Below, in pieces: positions 33,708 through 42,419 of a DNA stretch of 59,239 bases; the stretch's first letter is position 1, and each line of letters starts with the position of its first letter. The notes below the pieces were generated by a model. That model did not search any database. It saw nothing but the letters and a program-made list of their open reading frames with translations, and was not told the origin of the DNA. Origin of the DNA: Candidatus Eisenbergiella stercoravium. Lineage in GTDB: Bacteria > Bacillota > Clostridia > Lachnospirales > Lachnospiraceae. A program made the position numbers and the translations under genes. The stretch covers positions 1-59,239 of the forward strand of contig DXHY01000010.1 in NCBI GenBank assembly GCA_019113175.1, written 5' to 3'.

Positions 33708-34049
33708 ACGCCCGCACGCCCCTGTCTTTTCTGGGACTGTGGCTTTGCGGCTTCGGAGATGGCAAAATTTTCTCAGGTGCGCTATACTTTCCGTACAGAC
33801 AGCTCCGCCTCACAGCGGAAGAAAGGGAGGCACTTATGGGAATCTGCAGCGAACTCTTGTATTCATAATCAAATCAGAGCCTATACCCGATCCATATTAC
33901 AACTGGAATTCATGGGCTGACCCTGCATGATCCGCTGGCGGCCGTCTGCGTTTTTCATCCGGGCAAGAACCGTTGACAGGGAAAAATTTTACCGCATCTT
34001 AAGCGATATCCTGTGTTGACTAAAAAAATAAACTGTTGTAAAAAGCTAA
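33708..34049. other. intergenic stretch without a convincing gene
   Basis: It holds a TATACT hexamer at 33785-33790 and a strong AAGGGAGG before an ATG at 33837 that opens only 10 codons. No longer conserved frame follows. This may be a gene remnant or a leader peptide. Confidence 0.4.
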
Positions 34050-34084
34050 AAATTCCTCACTGCCCTGTTCGCAGTGAGGAATTT
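34050..34084 (-). terminator. intrinsic terminator after the AbiE remnant
   Basis: AAATTCCTCACTGC pairs perfectly with GCAGTGAGGAATTT (14 bp). On the minus strand TTTAGCTTTT follows. It lies 28 bp past the end of the AbiEii remnant and could also act on the plus strand. Confidence 0.8.
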
Positions 34085-34111
34085 CTATGCATTCAGCTTT
34101 GACAGTCAATA

Positions 34112-34773
34112 TTATAACTCCAGAAGGGTTGCGATTTCTTCTGCTGTATCCAGTACCTCTGCAAATGTCAGAGCACTGGCATAGCTGTTTTCCTTTGCGT
34201 AGTTCTCCCAGAGACGATACAGGGCAGGCTCTTCCCGTATATCGTGCAGTATATCCCTCCAGTCTTTAATCTCATCAAGTGAATCCCGCTTACCTGCGGT
34301 ATGTAAGACGGCGGACTTCATGAATACTGAACAGCCGCCGGTGTGATGGCATCTCCGGTCGTGATGTCGATCCTCATGGGAGCATTGATCTTTCCATATT
34401 GCGCCATAAGATGAACACGAAAATTGCTATAGGCGTCATCTTCCCGGATCGGCTCAATGGATCTAAAGATAAATTCGATTCCATCATCCACATTCACAGA
34501 AAGGATCTCCTTCACTACCGATACGATTTCACCTTCCTCCATTGGTATCCCCCGAACCGTCGCATCCATATCCATCGTGGTGCGCTCACTGATTCCAAGC
34601 ATGGATGAGATCAGAAGACCGCCTTTCAGAATAAAGTTATTTCGATAGTCGGAGTTTGCCAGACGCTCCAATATTCTTTCAAACAGATACATCTGTAATA
34701 CTTCCTGCGGACGAAGTTTTTGCTTTGAGGCAATATTTCTGACAGCTCCTTTGAGCTGCTCAGGTGTTTTCAT
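34112..34773 (-). pseudogene. abiEii: AbiEii-family nucleotidyltransferase toxin, internally deleted
   Basis: The N-terminal 151 codons (34773-34318) encode an AbiEii/AbiGii nucleotidyltransferase start: FERILERLANSDYRNNFILKGGLLISSMLG and the metal-binding ERTTMDMDATV. Then RIDITTGDAITPAAVQYS runs into a TGA. A second frame (34321-34112) encodes what looks like the family C terminus, with WRDILHDIREEPALYRLWENYAKENSYA. The middle, about 100 residues including the usual EKxxxxxRR-type region, is missing and the two parts are in different frames. I read this as a deletion plus frameshift. The toxin should be inactive. Its start overlaps the end of the AbiEi frame by 4 bp, the usual AbiE layout. 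Confidence 0.75.
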
Positions 34774-35369
34774 AGCAACACCTCCATATAAGTTCTTATC
34801 TTTTCTTCTATTCTGAAGGCTTTGCTGTATTTGAGCAACTTCCGGCTGTTGGGCTTTGTCCGAAAGTAGTCGTTTATCGCCTGGGAATAAAGTTGCATCT
34901 CAATCTGCTCTTTATCCCGCACCAGATCACAGATACAACGTTCACGGTCATACAAACGAACCATACCTCCCTAAGGAGACCTTGTCTCCGTGATACCAAG
35001 CTCATATAGTTCCGGCTGCACATAATGGCAACGAAGATTCGGGTTGTCTCGACGCACCACAGTCATGTTAGTACCGTGGGGTACAGTGACATCTATGATG
35101 TGAGGAGTCCTGTCAGACATTCCCCAGAGAAAGAGTGCCGTACCATAGGAAAATAACGCTTTTGAACTTTGTGCCTGAAGCAGGACATACTCATCCGTAA
35201 ATCCGTCCGACAGGACGTAGATTCCTTTGCGTACCCGCTCAAGTTTGCCCCTGTCCACGTATTTTTTCAGCATGGGACGGCTGATACCAGCCTCTTCTAC
35301 CTGAGAAGTGCGGATAAATCCATCACCTGTTTCCGCAAGAGTCTTCAGTTGCTTCCAGATTTGATCCAC
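34770..35369 (-). pseudogene. abiEi: AbiEi-family antitoxin interrupted by an in-frame amber codon
   Basis: The frame from 35369 encodes 132 residues with the AbiEi winged-helix start (FIRTSQVEEAGISRPMLKKYVDRGKLERVRKGIYVL) and the type IV TA antitoxin core. It stops at a TAG (34971-34973). The same frame continues without further stops through VRLYDRERCICDLVRDK to MEVLL at 34770, for a full length near 199. In relatives this junction reads SPQGG, so a CAG to TAG change is likely. The DNA-binding part is intact and could still repress at the inverted repeat upstream. Ordinary genes here also end in TAG (for example the sipA-like gene), so recoding is unlikely. Confidence 0.75.
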
Positions 35370-35390
35370 TGTATCACCTCCAGATCATCG

Positions 35391-35437
35391 TTTACATTCA
35401 TACTTCTTATTATGTGCTGTAGAAGTCGAAATGTAAA
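35391..35437. promoter_or_regulatory. inverted repeat upstream of abiEi (putative operator)
   Basis: TTTACATTCATACTTC (35391-35406) and GAAGTCGAAATGTAAA (35422-35437) pair at 13 of 16 positions around a 15-bp centre. AbiEi antitoxins are known to repress their operon by binding inverted repeats at this place. Confidence 0.6.
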
Positions 35438-35474
35438 GACTGTATGGAAGTTAGTATGCCCGTCATCATTAAAT

Positions 35475-36065
35475 TTATTCGGTTGTATCTGCGCCAACCG
35501 GCGCGGTATTTTTCTCAAAGCTTCTCATCGCAAGAATGGTTTCCGAAATCAAATCGTCCAGGCTCCAGCCCAGCATTTCCGCTCCCTTCTCGATCACATC
35601 CCGGGAGCAGCCCGCCGCGAACCGCTTATCCTTAAACTTCTTCTTCACGGATTTCAGCTCCAGATCCTGTACGCTCTTTGAAGGACGTACCAAGGCGGCC
35701 GCCCAGATCAGGCCGCTCAGCTCATCCACGGCGAAGAGCACCTTCTCCATTTCCTTCTCCGGCTTCACATCCACCACCAGGCCGTAGCCATGGCTCGCCG
35801 TCGCGTGGATCAGAGACTCGTCGAGCCCTTCTTCCCGCATGATTTCCTGGGATTTCACACAGTGTTCATCCGGATATTTTTCAAAATCCAGGTCGTGCAG
35901 AAGTCCCACAATACCCCAGAAATCCTCTTCCTGCTCATAGCCCAGCTTTCTGGCGAAATATCTCATGATTCCTTCCACCGTTTCGGCATGCTGCAGGTGA
36001 AACGCGTCCTGATTGTATCTGGTCAGAAGCTCCCAGGCTTCCTCTCTGGTCGGTATTTTTCCCAT
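35475..36065 (-). CDS. HD-domain phosphohydrolase
   Basis: The 196-residue protein has an HDIG-like domain. The first His is in QHAETVEGIMRYFA (about 25), the His-Asp pair is in GIVGLLHDLDFEKYPDEH (about 52-69), followed by ATASHGYG (about 88) and LFAVDELSGLIWAAALV (about 108), whose Asp completes the metal site. It is likely a cytoplasmic phosphohydrolase. The substrate is unknown and nucleotides are typical of the family. It lies 11 bp downstream of htpG with AAGGTGACAGAAA before the ATG, so it is very probably under the same CIRCE control. Confidence 0.88.
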   Translation of the reverse strand: MGKIPTREEAWELLTRYNQDAFHLQHAETVEGIMRYFARKLGYEQEEDFWGIVGLLHDLDFEKYPDEHCVKSQEIMREEGLDESLIHATASHGYGLVVDVKPEKEMEKVLFAVDELSGLIWAAALVRPSKSVQDLELKSVKKKFKDKRFAAGCSRDVIEKGAEMLGWSLDDLISETILAMRSFEKNTAPVGADTTE

Positions 36066-36076
36066 TTTCTGTCACC

Positions 36077-38206
36077 TTATTTCGTCAGCACTTCCATGAT
36101 CTCATTGGAACGGGTCACGAACCGGGTCATGGCTTCCGCATCCAGCGGACCGTTCTGCAGCTTCGCAAGGTCATAGAGCTGCTCGCAGATCAGCTTCTCA
36201 TTGGCATTATCCGCCTCATCCTTATGCTCGATCACATATTTTACCAGCGGATGATTAGCGTTCAGCACCAGGGTCTCTCCTTCTCCGCCGCCGAACATTC
36301 CCATATCCATACCGTTTGCGGCGTACATCCGCATCATGTCCTGCATTCTTCTGGTTTCCTCGGAAATGGTGAGGACGGAGGACACCTTGTCATTTTTCAG
36401 CTTCTCCACCTTTACGGTGAGCTTGTCGTTTCCAAGCGCCTCACGAACCAGCTTCTGCATCGCCTCGGACTGAGCATCCAGCTCCTTCTGGTCCTCTTCG
36501 GAGGTCTCATTCTTAAAGGAATCGGTGATGTCCGCATCAATCCTGCGGAAGCGGATTCCTTCATTCTTCATCTCAAGCTGATTGATGAAAGGCTGGTCGA
36601 TCTGATCGGGAAGAACCACAGCGCTCAAGCCTTCCTGTTTGAACATGTTTACATACTGGCTCTGCTGCTTTAAGTCGGTCACATAGTAGATGACCTTTTC
36701 CTTCTTTTCTTCTTCCTTATCCTCTGCCTTCGCTTCATCGGCCTTATCATCTACAACCTCGGCGTCTACCTTCTCGCCTTTTTCATCCACGGCCGTCTCG
36801 TCCTTTTCATCCGGGTCGGACTTTCCAACCTCCAGGCAGTCGGGAAGGGTCTTGTATTTGCCGTCCAGATCCTTGAACAGAATGTAGTCCGTCATCTTCT
36901 GGCAGAACTTGTCGTCCTTCAGGCAGCCGTATTTCACGAACGGGCTGATGTCATCCCAGTATTTCTCATATTCCTCACGGGAGGTCTTGCACAGGCCGGA
37001 AAGCTTGTCCGCCACCTTCTTGGTGATGTAGACGGAAATCTTCTTCACGAAGCCGTCATTCTGCAGCGCACTTCTGGAAACGTTCAGCGGCAGATCCGGA
37101 CAGTCGATCACGCCCTTTAAGAGCATCAGGAATTCGGGAATGACTTCCTTGATATTATCCGCGATGAATACCTGATTGTTGTACAGCTTGATCACGCCCT
37201 CAATGGATTCGTACTCCATGTTGATCTTCGGGAAGTACAGAATGCCCTTCAGATTGAACGGATAATCCATGTTCAGGTGAATCCAGAACAGAGGCTCCTT
37301 ATAATCGTGGAACACCTTTCTGTAAAATTCAATGTAGTCATCCTTCGTGCACTCGCTGGGATTCTTCGTCCACAGCGGATGAATGTCGTTCATGAGGACA
37401 GGACGTTTTTTAATTTTCAGGCGGACGGGTTCAGGCTTTTCCTCTTCCTTTTCGCCCTCATCCTCGCCGTCCTTTTTCTCTTCCTTCTTTTCCTTCTTCT
37501 CCGGCTGGATTGTCTCCAGAACCACATCCGTATCCAGCTTCTCGTCCTCATTGATGGTCTGAGTTTCCGGCGTGTTCTCTCTGGACAGCCAGATCTCTAC
37601 AGGCATGAAGGAACAGTATTTCTGAATGACCTCTTCCGCCTTATACTCATTGCAGAACTGCAGGCAGTCCTCATTCAGGAACAGAGTAATCTGCGTTCCC
37701 ACCTGATCCCAGGTGCCGTCCGTCATGGAAAATTCTGTGCCGCCGTCGCACTCCCAGTGAACCGGAGTTGCGCCTTCCTTATAGGAAAGGGTATCGATGT
37801 GTACTTCATCCGCCACCATGAACGCGGAATAGAAGCCCAGACCGAAATGACCAATGATCTGGTTGTCATCAGATTTATCCTTATATTTCTCTATGAAGTC
37901 AGCCGCACCGGAAAAGGCGATCTGGTTAATATACTCCTCTACCTCGTCCGCTGTCATGCCGAGTCCGTTATCGATGAACTTTAAGGTCTTTTCCTCTGGA
38001 TTGACGATCACCTGGATCTTCGGATTATAATCCTCCGGAAGATGGCTCTCTCCCATCACATCCAGCTTCTTTCTCTTGGTGATGGCGTCGCAGCCGTTGG
38101 AGATCAGCTCCCTGTAGAAAATGTCGTGGTCCGAATACAGCCACTTCTTAATAATGGGAAAAATATTTTCGCTGTTAATGGACAGACTTCCATGTCTCTC
38201 TGCCAT
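36077..38206 (-). CDS. htpG: molecular chaperone HtpG (Hsp90) with two charged insertions
   Basis: The Hsp90 of about 709 residues is longer than Escherichia coli HtpG (624). The N-terminal ATPase domain has LYSDHDIFYRELISNGCDA, KFIDNGLGMTADEV and GHFGLGFYSAFMVAD. The middle domain has LFWIHLNMDYPFNLKGILYFPKI and LPLNVSRSALQND. The C-terminal dimer domain ends KFVTRSNEIMEVLTK-like. Two highly charged Glu/Lys stretches are inserted, at about 235-265 (N-middle linker, as in eukaryotic Hsp90) and about 470-510 (before VIYYVTDLKQQSQY). The ATG at 38206 has AAAGGA 11 bases upstream. The promoter and a perfect CIRCE lie upstream. Confidence 0.96.
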   Translation of the reverse strand: MAERHGSLSINSENIFPIIKKWLYSDHDIFYRELISNGCDAITKRKKLDVMGESHLPEDYNPKIQVIVNPEEKTLKFIDNGLGMTADEVEEYINQIAFSGAADFIEKYKDKSDDNQIIGHFGLGFYSAFMVADEVHIDTLSYKEGATPVHWECDGGTEFSMTDGTWDQVGTQITLFLNEDCLQFCNEYKAEEVIQKYCSFMPVEIWLSRENTPETQTINEDEKLDTDVVLETIQPEKKEKKEEKKDGEDEGEKEEEKPEPVRLKIKKRPVLMNDIHPLWTKNPSECTKDDYIEFYRKVFHDYKEPLFWIHLNMDYPFNLKGILYFPKINMEYESIEGVIKLYNNQVFIADNIKEVIPEFLMLLKGVIDCPDLPLNVSRSALQNDGFVKKISVYITKKVADKLSGLCKTSREEYEKYWDDISPFVKYGCLKDDKFCQKMTDYILFKDLDGKYKTLPDCLEVGKSDPDEKDETAVDEKGEKVDAEVVDDKADEAKAEDKEEEKKEKVIYYVTDLKQQSQYVNMFKQEGLSAVVLPDQIDQPFINQLEMKNEGIRFRRIDADITDSFKNETSEEDQKELDAQSEAMQKLVREALGNDKLTVKVEKLKNDKVSSVLTISEETRRMQDMMRMYAANGMDMGMFGGGEGETLVLNANHPLVKYVIEHKDEADNANEKLICEQLYDLAKLQNGPLDAEAMTRFVTRSNEIMEVLTK

Positions 38207-38280
38207 ATCAATCACGTTCCTTTCTCTTTTTATGGAAAACAACCGTTCCCAGGAAACAGTTGTTTCCGACTTTGATACTT

Positions 38281-38309
38281 AGTTTACTTCCGGAAATAAG
38301 AAATGTCAA
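38281..38309 (-). promoter_or_regulatory. htpG promoter
   Basis: On the minus strand TTGACA, 17-bp spacer, TAAACT. The -10 lies about 75 bp upstream of the htpG ATG. Confidence 0.8.
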
Positions 38310-38316
38310 TAGAAAA

Positions 38317-38343
38317 TTAGCACTCATTTAAAATGAGTGCTAA
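38317..38343 (-). promoter_or_regulatory. CIRCE operator (HrcA binding site)
   Basis: TTAGCACTC, 9-bp spacer, GAGTGCTAA: the perfect CIRCE consensus, 7 bp upstream of the htpG -35. It predicts heat-shock control by HrcA. In Bacillus subtilis htpG is not CIRCE-controlled, so this is a lineage difference. Confidence 0.95.
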
Positions 38344-38374
38344 TAACAAATGGTATCTTTCTGTCCTGCTGATG

Positions 38375-38698
38375 TCAGGAAATCGTTTTTAAAATTTTTC
38401 CCAATTCTGGAAGGTCTTCGCTGATAATCTCCCAAACCAGCATCAGATTAACACCTTCATAATCATGAACAATTCGGTTCCTTAATCCATACATTTCCCG
38501 CCACGGGATCTCCGGATGTTTCGAAATAAAAGCATCTTCCGTCTCACGACACAGCTCCCCTATCTGGCTGAGATTAAACACACACGCTTCTACCAGTTTA
38601 CTGTCTGCCGCAAAGCTTTCGTAAGTACAATCCTCACAATAGGCAATAATTTTCTCCACATATCCTGCCATTTTTTGAACTACAATTTCACCTCTCAT
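38375..38698 (-). CDS. hepT: HepT-like toxin of an MNT-HEPT pair
   Basis: The protein of about 107 residues (DUF86/HEPN) is a four-helix bundle by composition with the R-x4-H-x-Y active-site motif RNRIVHDY near 72-79 and the typical lead CVFNLSQIGELCRETEDAF. HEPN toxins are RNases and are neutralised by AMPylation of the Tyr by the partner nucleotidyltransferase. The ATG at 38698 overlaps the antitoxin gene by 11 bp. The gene looks intact. It ends 32 bp before the CIRCE of htpG with no clear terminator between, so readthrough into htpG is possible. Confidence 0.88.
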   Translation of the reverse strand: MRGEIVVQKMAGYVEKIIAYCEDCTYESFAADSKLVEACVFNLSQIGELCRETEDAFISKHPEIPWREMYGLRNRIVHDYEGVNLMLVWEIISEDLPELGKILKTIS

Positions 38699-38981
38699 AT
38701 ATAACCACCCCACTGGACCGGATTTCCTGATCAATCAGCGATCCCTGCTCTATATGAGACACATCAAACACATCTACCGGCATTCCAACAGCCTGTCGAA
38801 TCGCTTCCATGAAGCCGACAAATTTCAATCCTCGTAATCTGCTGTCAACCAGAAGATCAAGATCACTTTTCTTTGTTGCCGTACCCTTTGCAACAGAACC
38901 GAAAAGAACAGCGCGCGAAATGTCATAACGCTCAAATATCGGAATAAGAACTGATTTCACATCAGATATCGTTTGAATCAT
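38688..38981 (-). CDS. mntA: MntA-like nucleotidyltransferase antitoxin
   Basis: The protein of about 97 residues is a minimal nucleotidyltransferase with the GSx10DxD motif in LFGSVAKGTATKKSDLDLLVD (about 28-47, Gly-Ser and Asp-x-Asp visible). It would AMPylate the HepT toxin. The ATG at 38981 is chosen from the strong AAAGGAGAGGTC. It is the first gene of the pair, overlapping hepT. Both genes are intact, unlike the AbiE pair 4 kb away. Confidence 0.88.
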   Translation of the reverse strand: MIQTISDVKSVLIPIFERYDISRAVLFGSVAKGTATKKSDLDLLVDSRLRGLKFVGFMEAIRQAVGMPVDVFDVSHIEQGSLIDQEIRSSGVVIYER

Positions 38982-39088
38982 GACCTCTCCTTTCTCCATC
39001 GACAGACGGTACTGAAACCGCATCCCTTTTTTCTATCATAACCGATTTCAGCCATGACTTCAACCGTTCCAATCCTGTTCCAGAGGAA

Positions 39089-39700
39089 TCAATCCTGTGC
39101 CAGGGGAATCGGTGCAAATTCCTCCATATCTTCCTCCGTAATCTCCCGGATCACCCTGCAGGGAACGCCTGCCGCAAAGCACATCGGCGGAACATCCTTC
39201 GTAACAACGCTTCCCGCGCCAATCACCGCCCCTCTGCCAACCGTCACGCCCGGACAGATCACCGCATTGCTCCCGATCCACACATAATCCTCAATGACAA
39301 CCTTCCTGCAGTACATTTCCCCGTGGAGTCTTGCCTGATAATGCATGGGATGATTTGTGGTGCAGATGGTGACATTCGGCGCGATCAGCACGTTTTCTCC
39401 TATGCTGATTTCATAGTCATCCACAAGGGTAACGTTGGAATTCATATATGTGCCTTTTCCTATGGAAACGGTATTTCCCATTGCGAGCGTGAGAGGGGGC
39501 TCAATCCAGACGTTATCCCCGCAGAAAGCAAATAATTTTTGCAGAATTTCCACTCTTTTCTCTGTTTCCTCCGCTCTCGTCCGGTTATAATCCTGGCAGA
39601 GGCCTCTGGCAAACTTCTGCTGTTCGATGTTTTCTCCGGTATCCACCCAGAGAAGTCCCTTCGCTCTGCGTTCCGCCATTGACATTTTATCCTTGTCCAT
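39089..39700 (-). CDS. sugar O-acetyltransferase (Maa/LacA, hexapeptide repeat family)
   Basis: The protein of about 203 residues has the N-terminal Mac domain (about 1-60, KGLLWVDTGENIEQQKFARGLCQDYN-like) and a left-handed beta-helix of hexapeptide repeats (about 75-190). The catalytic His lies in TTNHPMH, with the later repeats VIEDYVWIGSNAVICPGVTVGRGAVIGAGSVVTKDVP. It acetylates maltose, galactosides or similar sugars with acetyl-CoA. The exact acceptor is unknown. The ATG at 39700 is preceded by GGAGGTAAAA. It lies 46 bp downstream of the MATE gene on the same strand. Confidence 0.9.
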   Translation of the reverse strand: MDKDKMSMAERRAKGLLWVDTGENIEQQKFARGLCQDYNRTRAEETEKRVEILQKLFAFCGDNVWIEPPLTLAMGNTVSIGKGTYMNSNVTLVDDYEISIGENVLIAPNVTICTTNHPMHYQARLHGEMYCRKVVIEDYVWIGSNAVICPGVTVGRGAVIGAGSVVTKDVPPMCFAAGVPCRVIREITEEDMEEFAPIPLAQD

Positions 39701-39746
39701 TTTTACCTCCATTCCCAAGTCCTATCCATTCAGACATGCAAAATTA

Positions 39747-41153
39747 TTATTGCTCCTGTGCTTCTCTGACGGTTAAATCCTTTACCCAGAGATATTTTTT
39801 ATAATGCCGGTAAACCGCCGGAAGCTTGAGCATCTCGTCCAGATTGATGATACAGAAAACCGCCGCCACCGGCAGTTCAAGGAGAAAGGCCGCAATCAGC
39901 CCTGCCGGAACCGCTATGAGCCACATGACCACGGTATCGCAGAAAAAGCCGAACCGGGAATCACCTCCCGCGCAGAAAATACCGGCGATCACCGTGCTGT
40001 TCACAGACTTTCCCACCATATAATAAGTACACATGAGAAGCATTACATCCAGATATCCCTGGGCCTGCGGCGAAAGCAGGTGCATCGCACGGACCGCCGG
40101 GATCAGCAGCGCAATCACGCCTCCTGAGATTGCTCCTGCGAGAATGGCAAAATGACAGAGCCTGTCCCCATACCTTCTGGCCCTCTCCAGCGCCCCTGCT
40201 CCCAGCTCATTTCCCACAAGGATACCGCCGCCGGTGCCGATCCCGAGGCAGAAGCAGACCACAAGGTTTTTCACCACACCGGCCACCGAATTGGCAGCCA
40301 CCGCATCGCTGCCCAGATGCCCCATGATTACGGAATACATGGAAAAGCCGCAGCCCCATACCAGCTCGTTTCCGAGCACCGGGGCGGTATATTTCCAGAA
40401 TTTTCTTTTCAGATCAGCAGCCGGATGCAGCAGATATTTTGTCCGCAGCCGGATCCTGCCCGGCGGCCGGCTGTCCGCCAAAGCCCAGACAAGCTCTCCT
40501 CCCTTCGTCAGGACGGTGGAAAGTGCCGCTCCCGCCACACCCATCCTGGGCATTTCCAAAAGTCCATAGATCAGGATCAGATTCAGCACAATATCCGCCG
40601 CCTCCATCGTACCGCTGATCACCGTACTCTGCAAAGCTCTGCCGCTGTTTTTCATGATGCAGAGATACATCTGCGATATACCGCAAAGGAGATAGGAAGG
40701 GCTGACAAGCCTCAGATACTGAACCCCGTACCCGATCAGCGTCGATTCATCCGTAAAAAATCTCATGAGAATCCCCGGAAACAGGAACGAAGCCGCCGAA
40801 AAGACGGCAGATACCGCCAGGGAGATCCGAAGGATCAGCCCCAGTATTTCCTCCACCGCGCCCTTTTCCTCTTTTCCCCAGAACTGCGCCGCGAACATGC
40901 TGCCGCCGATGGTCAGGGCCGTCACAAAGAGATTGAACACAAACGTCACCTGTCCCGCCAGCGACACCGCCGACATGGCGTCCTGATCCAGATATCCGAG
41001 CATCAGCGCATCCGCCGCAGAGACGCAGGCAAGAAGGAACTGCTGCAATGCAATCGGCAGCACCAGCCGCATCAGCTTGTGGAAAAATTCCGATTTTTCC
41101 GAAGGTTCTGTTTTTTCTGAAAGCACCGCCTTTTCTTCAGAGCCTGTTTTCAT
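39747..41153 (-). CDS. MATE-family multidrug efflux transporter
   Basis: The protein of about 468 residues has 12 predicted membrane helices in two similar halves, beginning LMRLVLPIALQQFLLACVSAADALMLG. The second half starts near VLGNELVWGCGFSMYSVIMGHLGSDAVAAN. These are the typical MATE repeat starts (P-x-x-x-x-Q-x...D). The subfamily is that of clostridial NorM/DinF-like proteins. The start at 41153 has GGCGGAAAG; 41177 is an alternative. It is divergent from an AraC regulator 137 bp away that may control it. Confidence 0.9.
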   Translation of the reverse strand: MKTGSEEKAVLSEKTEPSEKSEFFHKLMRLVLPIALQQFLLACVSAADALMLGYLDQDAMSAVSLAGQVTFVFNLFVTALTIGGSMFAAQFWGKEEKGAVEEILGLILRISLAVSAVFSAASFLFPGILMRFFTDESTLIGYGVQYLRLVSPSYLLCGISQMYLCIMKNSGRALQSTVISGTMEAADIVLNLILIYGLLEMPRMGVAGAALSTVLTKGGELVWALADSRPPGRIRLRTKYLLHPAADLKRKFWKYTAPVLGNELVWGCGFSMYSVIMGHLGSDAVAANSVAGVVKNLVVCFCLGIGTGGGILVGNELGAGALERARRYGDRLCHFAILAGAISGGVIALLIPAVRAMHLLSPQAQGYLDVMLLMCTYYMVGKSVNSTVIAGIFCAGGDSRFGFFCDTVVMWLIAVPAGLIAAFLLELPVAAVFCIINLDEMLKLPAVYRHYKKYLWVKDLTVREAQEQ

Positions 41154-41290
41154 CTTTCCGCCATTCCCCCTTCTCATCTGCTTTTTTTAAAAATATCACA
41201 TTCTTCCATTGATTTCTTCCATTATCTTCTGTAATATTATAATTATTTTCCGGACAGACTACATTATTTTTCACGCAGGAGGAATCGGGG

Positions 41291-42220
41291 ATGTCCAGTA
41301 TGGTCAGGCAGATAGAAACTTCAGATGGAAATATCTCCATTCTCCGTAAGGATCGTCTGGAGGAGGTCAATTACAACTTTCCGGGGGTTCCCTTATATAT
41401 CAGAAAAGGTACGCTCTCCGGCTATCCCGGTTATTCCTTCACCAGCCACTGGCATGAGGATCTGGAATTCATCGTCATCTTCTCCGGAGAAATGCAGTAC
41501 AACGTCAACGGGGAGATTTTTACTCTGCGTTCCGGCGAAGGACTGGTTGTTGCCAGCCGGCAGATGCACTATGGTTTTTCCGATGCCCGGAAGGAATGCA
41601 GCTTCCTCTGTGTCCTTCTGCACCCGCTGCTGTTTAGTTCCAACCATGTTCTGGAAGAGGAATACGTTGCCCCGCTCAGGGATTTTTCTCCCTTCAGCTT
41701 TCTGATCCTGCGCAGGAATGTTCCCTGGCAGGCGGAAATCATGGAGCAGCTCTGCAGGATGGACAAAAAGCTGGCCGATCCTTACCCGCTTCTGGCCCTT
41801 CAGTCCCTCGGTTTTGCCGTCTGGGATCTTCTTTTTTCCCATGCCTGCCATGAAAGGGAGCCGCAAAAAGAGCATGCTTCCCGGCAGCTTGCCGCCCTGA
41901 AGGATATGCTGCGTTTTATTCAGCAACGCTATCCGGAGAAAATTTATCTGCAGGACATCGCCGACGCAGGGCATCTGTGCAGGAGCAGCTGCAGCGAACT
42001 TTTCCAGCGCTATCTGCATCAGTCCCCCGTCAGATACCTGAACACGTTCCGGCTGCGCAGGAGCGCGGAGCTTCTGACGCAGACCGATCTGTCCATTCTG
42101 GAAACGGCTGATTCCTGCGGCTTTGAAAATATCAGCTATTTCTCGAAAGCCTTCCGGGAATTCTTCGGTGTCAGCCCCAGAGAATACCGCAGGCAGAAGG
42201 CACGCAGTTTCCCGCATTAA
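41291..42220 (+). CDS. AraC-family transcriptional regulator
   Basis: The 309-residue protein has a cupin-type effector domain (about 35-140, SHWHEDLEFIVIFSGEMQYNVNGE) and a C-terminal double helix-turn-helix (about 205-305). Those motifs include KIYLQDIADAGHLCRSSCSELFQRY and the AraC signature ISYFSKAFREFFGVSPREYRR. It is likely to bind a small carbohydrate and act on the divergent MATE gene or on sugar genes elsewhere. AGGAGGAATCGGGG precedes the ATG. Confidence 0.92.
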   Translation: MSSMVRQIETSDGNISILRKDRLEEVNYNFPGVPLYIRKGTLSGYPGYSFTSHWHEDLEFIVIFSGEMQYNVNGEIFTLRSGEGLVVASRQMHYGFSDARKECSFLCVLLHPLLFSSNHVLEEEYVAPLRDFSPFSFLILRRNVPWQAEIMEQLCRMDKKLADPYPLLALQSLGFAVWDLLFSHACHEREPQKEHASRQLAALKDMLRFIQQRYPEKIYLQDIADAGHLCRSSCSELFQRYLHQSPVRYLNTFRLRRSAELLTQTDLSILETADSCGFENISYFSKAFREFFGVSPREYRRQKARSFPH

Positions 42221-42419
42221 AACAGAAGGGCCGCATTCCTTTTATCTGAGATCTTCACAATTTCCTTTCATTTTCTTCACCATTTCTCCTCACAATCGAA
42301 ACTTTTTCATCACAAATTACCGCTATACTTCAAAGCATAGAAACGAGGGAGACCAGAAGAGAAAAAAGCTTCTCCCCGTTTTCCGGAAAGCAGCTTATCA
42401 TCAGAGAAAGGAGATCTCA

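Noticed and set aside
33837-33869. 10-codon minigene with strong ribosome binding site
   Set aside because: Too short, no conserved sequence and no downstream gene on that strand that it could attenuate.
34971-34973. TAG in abiEi as evidence for amber recoding
   Set aside because: TAG is used as a normal stop in the window (for example the sipA-like gene) and the neighbouring toxin gene is also broken. A nonsense mutation is simpler.
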